DNA from: Poa pratensis
Lineage: Eukaryota; Streptophyta; Magnoliopsida; Poales; Poaceae
Assembly: GCA_947311845.1 (NCBI GenBank)
Contig: CAMZMU010000040.1
Location: 55,993,360-56,057,359, forward strand
Direction: 5' to 3'
Length of the DNA: 64,000 nucleotides
Shown here: piece after piece, positions 57,567 through 64,000 of the stretch
Layout of the letters: each line of letters starts with the position of its first letter
Position numbering within the stretch: the stretch's first letter is position 1
The notes under the pieces: generated by a model
Database searches by the model: none
Seen by the model: only the letters and a program-made list of their open reading frames with translations
What the model was told of the DNA's origin: nothing
Made by a program: the position numbers and the translations under genes

Positions 57567-59160
57567 CTCATCCCAGAATTAATGGACTTCTCTGGTAGAT
57601 TTTTAAACCACAACTTCGCTGCTCCATCGCTCATCATCAAATACATGTACTTGGCACAAACATTCTCTGTGGCATTGCGTATACACATCGCCATCTCATA
57701 ACTGCTCAACCAGCTGGCCGGGTCCATGCTGGGCTCATAATTGGATATCTTGCTTGGCTCCTTGAACTTCTCAGGGAAAGGCTCTGCTCTAATGGAATCT
57801 GAAAGACATTTTGGCCCGGCTAAACTAGAAGAACTTGCCGAAATATTGATATTACCGGGTGAGCTTGCAGACGCGGCTGGTGCAGGACCCGGTCCTCCTT
57901 GTGGTACTCCTGCTGCAGGTACTACCGGGTTTGCATTGCCCGCACTTCTCCCCCGCGTGATCTATTGACTATCTGCTGAGCTATGGAAATTGCTGGGGCG
58001 GGTTGATGCTGCTGATTGTTTTGATTTTGATTTTGCTGGGGCGGGTTTTGCTGCTGTGCCGCTACAGGCCCGGCCAATGGCGGGTTACCTCCATTGCGAC
58101 TCTTGCTACGATACGTTGTGGAATGCAATGCACTTTTCTCCCTTGAATACTGAGTTTGCTGGACAACTGCAGTGCGTAACATGTCAATGGCACGCCGGGC
58201 TTCAATCTCCGCTGGCGTGTCTCCCAATGGAATACGATCAAGCGCCAAAGTTGCTGCATACACGTTATCCGCCGGATTTGAATAGTGACCCGCCGGCGTG
58301 TGAAACCTTGGTGTCTGGGCGGCAGACCCGGATTTCCCCTGGCTACCCCAGCGAGAAGACCCGGCGCCGTTGCCACTGCAACCCCAGCTGCTCCTGTTCC
58401 TCTATCTGGTTCTACATCTGCCCTTACAACTGGAGCCACCTGGGTGACACCAACTGGTTGATCTTCTGGGGTCCTAAACAGTACTGCTGGGTTTATAGCG
58501 TTTTCTCCAGGGGCCAGCCGGCTCTGGTGCCTCCTCCGGTGCGCCCTGGTCATCTCATTGAGACGATTTTCCTCATCCTCTATTTGCCTCTTTCTTGCTT
58601 CTATTTCTTGCCTCTCTGCCTCGGCGTCCCTGCGCATCTGCTCCAACGCTCGGCGTGCTGTATCCAATTCCATTGCTCTAACTGCTGCGTTTTCTGGAGT
58701 AACCAACCTTGTAAGTGCTGATGGATCTAAGACCAGGCCATTGTTAAACAAGGCCGGGGCAGCTGCTGTGTTACTTCTTTCCTCTCCTTGGGCCCGGTTA
58801 TGCAGGAACCCAAAACTGTTTCTGTATCTTGCCGTACCCTCGCTTTCCTCTGAGACCGAAGCCGGCTCTCCATCAACTCTCTGTTCTGCCAACTCCAGAA
58901 TTGGGGGCAGCTGCTGTTGACCCGGGGTAAAGGCCGGTGGAACAACAGCTGATGGTGATGGTTGCATGCTGGACGAAGGCGCGGTGTACACCGCTACCCT
59001 ACGAACCGGGCTTGGACTTGACTCTTGTTCCTCATCATCTTCTTCTTCTGCATCATACCCAAACCGGCCTTCAAACAGGGGCAAGATTGATTCCGACCCG
59101 GCTTGTTCCACCGCGTCACCCGGGATTTCTGCCGGGTCATCCAGCCGTTCCTCCAGCGTG
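57567..59160 (-). pseudogene. Tat-lineage gag N-terminal part (frameshifted)
   Basis: Two ORFs, 59111-58062 (349 codons) and 58263-57922, cover the start of gag in shifted frames. The first has an acidic opening (RFGYDAEEEDDEEQESS), a Pro-rich part and a charged helix (ARRALEQMRRDAEAERQEIE, NRLNEMTRAHRRRH). The second shows LDRIPLGDTPAEIEARRAID and a Gln/Asn-rich run. The region to 57567 includes the sequence just before FTKHFQG. A further ORF (59614-59162) overlaps the LTR and the leader. Gag would form the particle shell. Confidence 0.65.
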
Positions 59161-59460
59161 TTCAGGACCTCTCAACTTCAGCTGTGCCAACTGATTCCTC
59201 TCCATCAGATTGAACAATTGTGGCGGCTCCTGACACAGATTCATAATCTCCATCACTAGCAGATCTAGTTGTAATCATGCCCACAAAAACATTAAATTTG
59301 CCAATTGGAATAACATCACCTGATTCAAGCAGATCAGATTCCGGCCCCCAGCCAAAATCATCGACGATGGATTCTCCTTGCTCATTGACTGTGATCTGGC
59401 CAAAAACAAAGTTTTCGGCCCCTCTCCTTGCTTCTCCCATGATGGTGACACCTTTGGCCG

Positions 59461-59483
59461 CGATTCCCACAGACGGCGCCAAC
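59461..59483 (-). other. Primer binding site of the Tat element
   Basis: Minus strand GTTGGCGCCGTCTGTGGG starts directly after the 5' LTR. TTGGCGCC is the typical start of a site for a tRNA other than initiator Met, often reported for this lineage. It fixes the element orientation. Confidence 0.82.
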
Positions 59484-60082
59484 TGTCGTGGGGTAGATAA
59501 CACGGCAGATGCTACTTTGGGGTAGCTTGAGTTTTTGGGCAAGGCGACACTGGCGTCTGGGAGATTGTTTAGCATTGCAGGGGACACAGGTTTACCCAGG
59601 TTCGGCCTCTCCATTGGAGATAAAGACCTACTTCCTGCTATCTTATTATTAATCTCGATCTCGATAACCCGGCTACGACAACAGAGCCGGATCTCGATCT
59701 AGGTTACAAAGCTTGTATGTCTCTCTCGATGGTTCTCTCGCCTAAAGCTTGGGGATTATGAAAGACTTGCTAGCTATGGTTCAGGGGCCGGTTTATATAG
59801 ATACCGGGCCCTCTGACCGCGTACACAATAGACCGGGTTCTACCCGAACTCCAAGTCCTATCCTAGCTCCTTTATTCTTCGTGCACTCCAAGTCTTGAAC
59901 CGCCTCTCGAACCGCCTCTTGTACCTTCCGGAATATCACCTTCCTTAGCCGGGTCACCGCCAAGATGCCGGCCCAGAACATAACCCGGCCCGTGCTGAGG
60001 GCGAACTGGCCTGACCGGGCCTCCCTCCTGGCGGATCACGTTTCCCTCTTCATGGGCCTACCGGGTTATTATCCCCCCATCA
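59484..60082 (-). repeat. 5' LTR of the Tat element
   Basis: 599 bp partner of 46845-47439. Differences are mostly single-base indels and transitions. Confidence 0.95.
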
Positions 60083-60666
60083 GGACTACTCCCTCTTCAT
60101 CATGGAGACGGTGGAGAAGTCGATGGAGAAGATGGAGACCACGCCCAGCGCCCCGCCGGAGTTTTCCCCCTCCAATCTGCAGCTCCTGATCTCCGTTTCG
60201 GTGTTTCTGTGTTTGTGCGGCGCTCCTTCCAGAGAACGTCGGGGGACCTTTTTTATAGGCGTTTTTAGGTCAAGACGATGTCGGTGGTGAAAAGATCGAA
60301 GGCAACGGAGCCACGAGGCCCAAATGGGTGGGTCCCACGCGGTTACAGTACCAGGCCACGTGGGCCCCCCCGTTTGGCCTCGAGCCTCCGTTTGCTCGCT
60401 TCCTTCGCCCACAGGTCTTCTTCCTTCCAAATATTGACGCCCGTAAATTTCCAGGTGATTTCGTTGACGTTTGGGTCCCTGAAACATTAAAATAAGAAAA
60501 CGGGGTTTTCTGCCTGTGCAGGGTTAATTCCATAAAAATAGGAAATAAATGAATATTCCCAAAAATCATTATAAAACATTGATATAACCCTTATATGATG
60601 CAAATATGATTGGAATATAAGCAATTAAAGTGCAAAGTTCATGTATGCATTTTACATGCATCAACA
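60083..60666 (-). repeat. Proximal part of the Athila-like 3' LTR
   Basis: Read on the minus strand it starts TGTTGATGCATG at 60666 and holds a TATA-like TATAAAAAA at about 60257-60249. The Tat element cut it at 60083. It corresponds to the first part of the LTR at 1225. Confidence 0.8.
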
Positions 60667-63030
60667 TCCCCAAGCTTAATCCATGCTCGTCCTCGAGTAT
60701 GAAGATGATAAAACTAACATGGACTTTGCAATTTAATACTTAACAATGAATATCAAAGATGATTACAATTGCTACATATAGTCAAATGATTCATTCTTCA
60801 AAGGAGTAGCAATATGCAAATAGTTTATGAAGTGATATCAAGTATTCAAGACAAGGATGTTCATTGATAGTTCACAAAGTGTAACATGGTAGCAAGTAAT
60901 ATGGAACACATGTATGCATAATGATAAGTAGAACATCCTACAATGGTCATAGAGTGTAGATGGAAATCTGAATATGATAGGTGTACACTTTGGAAAGATG
61001 TATATGTGAGTAGAGGTAAAGCATGCATAAGTTTCATCCAACTTCCAAACTCTTCTACTTAAGTTAATGATTGCAATAAGGTATTCATTGGTGTCAAGCT
61101 CTCATTGCCCCTATCATAGCATCTTGAATGATTAAGGTTAAAGTGAAAGCAAATATGAGTAGTGTGCTTGATAAAGAATGGGTTGAATGTCTCATGCCCC
61201 TTGACTACAAGTACTTACACCATGTGTTACTCAACTTGGGAAACAAAGCAAGTTCAATTAAATATCATTGTAAGCATAATAGTATCATCAAGAGCGTCAA
61301 CTGTGGTACCTCTTGTCCCAAGATATGGAACAAGCCCATATCAAAATGACAAGACAAACAAACAAAATGAACAATCTCAACACCCTTTTTATTTACCATT
61401 TGGAATAGTTTTTTATTGCAAAGTGTATCACAGAAGGTTCACCATAGTATGTAAGTAAATTTCCACCATGAATGATGCATGGCTTAGATTAGCGGCCCAG
61501 GCGTCTCTCTAACCATTTACACAAACTCATTTAAACTCACTCTATTTCCACATTTTTCAACATGATAAGCATCCATAGACAAAAGCACATGATATCAACT
61601 AAATGAGATGAAGAGCGTGTTGAAAGCTTGCCATGTGACAGCACATATGGGCTAACTTCCAACCCAAAACATTCATCAAGCCACAAACATCATAATCTTA
61701 ATCACAATGGGTCAAGTTTTATTATGCAAATAAAAAACATTGTGCATCAAGTTCGTGAGAGCTATATAACCAATTTTTTTCCATTGCAATCAATAACATA
61801 AACATTTTCATTCAGAGGTAAGATAACACAAACAACATGTTAAACATACTCGGAATAGCATAAAGCCAATAGGTAGATATGGTGGACTCACTGGAATAAC
61901 TTTGGTTGAAGGTGTTGGAAACAAGTTTTTGCTTGTTGGAGTTTTTGGGCTAGCAAAAGGGAGAAAGTTGACCATCTAGATGCATGCATGAGTGTCCATA
62001 GAACTAACTAATCCATGTTAAACCAAGTGAAATAACAATCAGCACCAAAACATGAATAAGTGATAGCTCTACAAAAAGAATTTGCAAACTATTACTCATA
62101 AACAAGCTCATGAATCATGCAACTATATGTATCATTAAAAATCAAGTCAAACATCCCTTTTCCCAATCTTATAAAAGCATCCAACATATTTCAACCCATA
62201 TTTCCAGTAGCTCTCTCATATATAATTGATAGTGTGGTGGTCTCTCAAGACTCAAACAAAAAAAAAACGACGCTCCAAGTTTATGCGATAAAGTGTTTCG
62301 ATCGAAAAACAGAAGTTGGACGTGTGCAAACCGAGAGTGTGTAGGTCCAGCGGGGTTGTCTTCACATCCCCAAGCTTATGGTCTTCACCATCCTTGGATA
62401 GCTCTTGGTGCATCTCCTCCAATCCCTGTGAAAAAACTTCAAAACACCGTTTCTCCCATCTCTTTTCTGTGGGGTGCATTAATAGTGATAAACAAATAGG
62501 TTCCTTGCTGCATATAATCCTTGAACAAAAATTCATATGAATGTCCAGAAAGTATATAATATTGTATGCCTACTCATAAACTCAATTGGATCAAAAAGAT
62601 TCAACTTAAAAGCTCAAAGCATGCATCAAACAAAATGGGACAGAATCTGTCCAGAAAAACAGCAGCAGCAAAACGTATTTTTCTACCCTACCAAACTTTC
62701 TCGAAAAATTCCGAAAAATTCATGCATACAGAGGATGAAAAGTTGCAACTACAGTTCAAATATGAGCTCATTCGGAGTTACAGAATAAGAATTAAAAATC
62801 ATACCGTGCACTGACTCGTGCAGGAATAAAATCTCCGAACGCTATAAGCAACTTTTTCAAACCAAAAAGGGTAAAACTTGGCACTTTATTAAAACTCCAG
62901 AACCTAAACTAAAACAAATCTCTTGTTACAGCAAGAGGACACAAAGAAAAATCACACATAAAAATAACCGGGTTGCCTCCCGCAAAGCGCTTTCTTTATA
63001 GCCATATAGCTAGGCTTCTTACTTGTTGTT

Positions 63031-63666
63031 TTATTGTGGACGAAGCTCATGAGGGAGCTTGAACTTTGGTGGTTCCCTCTTCCTTGGAAAGTGTTCCATG
63101 CACTTCTTGTGTGGAAACTGAAACTTTACATTCCCTTCCTTTGAATCAATGATAGCACCTGTGGTACGAAGAAAAGGTCTTCCAAGAATAATAGGACTAG
63201 AGGTTTTATTCCCCATGTCCATGATTAGAAAATCCACAGGCACAAAAGTCATATGTAACTCTACCATAACATCACTTACTTTTCCCAAAGCATGTTTAAT
63301 AGAGTCATCAGCAAGTGCTAGTTCAATAGAGCATTTTTCAAGATTTTTCAATTCAAGCACTTCATATAGTTCTTTAGATAAAACAGAGACACTAGATCCT
63401 AGATCAAGTATGGCATGGTGTGTCTCTTTTCCAATAGTTACTAGTACCTTAGGTATCCACATATCCCCAAGCTTAGGTGGTATCATAGCCTCTTGGTTGT
63501 ACCTAGCAATCTTTTCTTTCAAGACATGATTAGCAATATAAGAACCAAAACCTGCTTGGTTAGTGTTGATGGAAGGATCACTTGCAAATTTTTGTAAGAT
63601 AGATATTAATTCATGCAAGCTACAATTTTCTAAGTCAAGCAAAGGATCCTTGACTTCATTAAGCAT
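63031..63666 (-). CDS. Athila-like protease domain ORF
   Basis: A 211-codon frame with the retropepsin signature HHAILDLGSSVSVLSKELYE (Asp in DLGSS), then MVELHMTFVPVDFLIMDMG and the flap-to-helix motif IILGRPFLRTTGAIIDSKEG. The chain ends KLPHELRPQ with a stop at 63031. In autonomous relatives RT would follow in the same frame; here translation stops. The N-terminal part is a Glu/Leu-rich linker (DPLLDLENCSLHELISIL). Met at 63666 need not be the real start since the domain belongs to a polyprotein. Confidence 0.8.
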   Translation of the reverse strand: MLNEVKDPLLDLENCSLHELISILQKFASDPSINTNQAGFGSYIANHVLKEKIARYNQEAMIPPKLGDMWIPKVLVTIGKETHHAILDLGSSVSVLSKELYEVLELKNLEKCSIELALADDSIKHALGKVSDVMVELHMTFVPVDFLIMDMGNKTSSPIILGRPFLRTTGAIIDSKEGNVKFQFPHKKCMEHFPRKREPPKFKLPHELRPQ

Positions 63667-63710
63667 TTTAACTTCCTCAACTTTCTTTTCCTTTTTAACC
63701 CAACTTGTTG

Positions 63711-64000
63711 CTACAGGAACTTCTTCACATGTTTAAGAGATGAATCTTTTCTCAATGAATCACTAACTCGAACCAATTTTTCCTCAATATTGTTCAGGTA
63801 AACATCTTTTTCCAGAAATTCTTTCTCACAAATTCTCAACTTATGCATGACATTAACCAATTCATTGTTTATCTTTGGAATAATGTTTTCAGAATAAGAA
63901 ACTAGTTGTTCAAAATCTTCCTTACTAGGTAGCTTTTCTAACTTAGTTTCAAATTTATCCTTTGATGAAGCAAGTGCTATTGTGGTGTCTTCCAACTTTT
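63711..64000 (-). pseudogene. Athila-like gag-protease linker, cut by window edge
   Basis: An open frame entering from the right edge, with charged helical sequence (KLEKLPSKEDFEQLVSYSEN, FLEKDVYLNNIEEKLVRVSD), probably a coiled coil. It stops at HVKKFL (TAG near 63711). Continuation into the protease needs a change of frame or read-through, so the polyprotein is probably broken here. Confidence 0.5.

Larger units (their letters stand above)
46845..60082 (-). mobile_element. Complete Tat-lineage Ty3/gypsy element with antisense ORF
   Basis: LTRs at 46845-47439 and 59484-60082, target duplication GGACT (46840-46844 and 60083-60087). The minus strand carries the primer binding site, gag, protease, RT, RNase H, a second RNase H and integrase in that order. 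Between integrase and the 3' LTR, on the opposite strand, is a separate multi-exon gene. A dual RNase H and an extra ORF in this position are known for the Tat lineage. By eye the LTRs differ by about eight substitutions and several small indels over 595 bp, so the insertion is young. Pol carries a nonsense codon and a frameshift. Confidence 0.93.
60667..64000 (-). mobile_element. Athila-like gypsy element, internal part lacking RT and integrase
   Basis: The polypurine tract ATTAAGCTTGGGGA (60680-60667) marks the 3' end. Bases 60681-61890 match bases 1-1224 inverted. From there to 63030 no pol sequence is seen; a GCGGGAGGCAACCCGG motif follows the protease stop. So this copy goes from protease to 3' non-coding DNA within 2.4 kb and must be non-autonomous. 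The 5' part extends beyond the window. Confidence 0.75.

Overview
This is nuclear DNA of a grass, most likely a Pooideae species (wheat, barley, oat or ryegrass relatives). The reasons are nested Ty3/gypsy and Ty1/copia elements, two Stowaway-type MITEs with CTCCCTCCGT ends, a tRNA-derived SINE, GC-rich first exons and AT-rich introns. I could not run searches, so family names come from domain order and motifs and the species is not determined.

Layout. 1-5990: the 3' end of an Athila-like element (+) inserted in a Tat-lineage gypsy remnant (+). 6084-7880: a DNA transposon with terminal inverted repeats carrying a broken ORF. 8094-23490: a decayed host gene (gene A) of unknown function, made of a conserved first exon and a string of short phase-0 exons. 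Part of it is a tandem duplication, and a copia element (10512-22305, target duplication GTTAT) sits in one of its introns. 23491-25605: a convergent intergenic stretch. 25606-30564 (-): an intact 11-exon gene for a 431-residue sugar-phosphate/phosphate translocator, the only clearly functional host gene here. 31692-34927: a small non-autonomous LTR element (target duplication CATAT). 34933-39589: intergenic DNA with a Stowaway MITE, a foldback repeat and two SINE copies. 39590-64000: a three-level nest on the minus strand. A copia element (39590-45727) is apparently split by an Athila-like element, whose 3' LTR is split by a complete Tat-lineage gypsy element (46845-60082, target duplication GGACT).

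What stands out. (1) The copia element in gene A has nine copies of the palindrome CGGATTATCCG just upstream of the TATA box in each LTR, and two more clusters around the start and in the intron of a spliced accessory ORF downstream of pol. (2) Gene A is built from repeated symmetric exons, several exactly one base short, and the copia element landed nine bases before one of these exons. (3) The Tat element carries, antisense to gag-pol, a separate multi-exon ORF with its own TATA box. (4) The translocator has a conserved-looking 13-base microexon.

The translocator reads through all 1296 coding bases without a break. That argues that the many one-base losses in gene A are real decay rather than general sequencing error, though error cannot be excluded.
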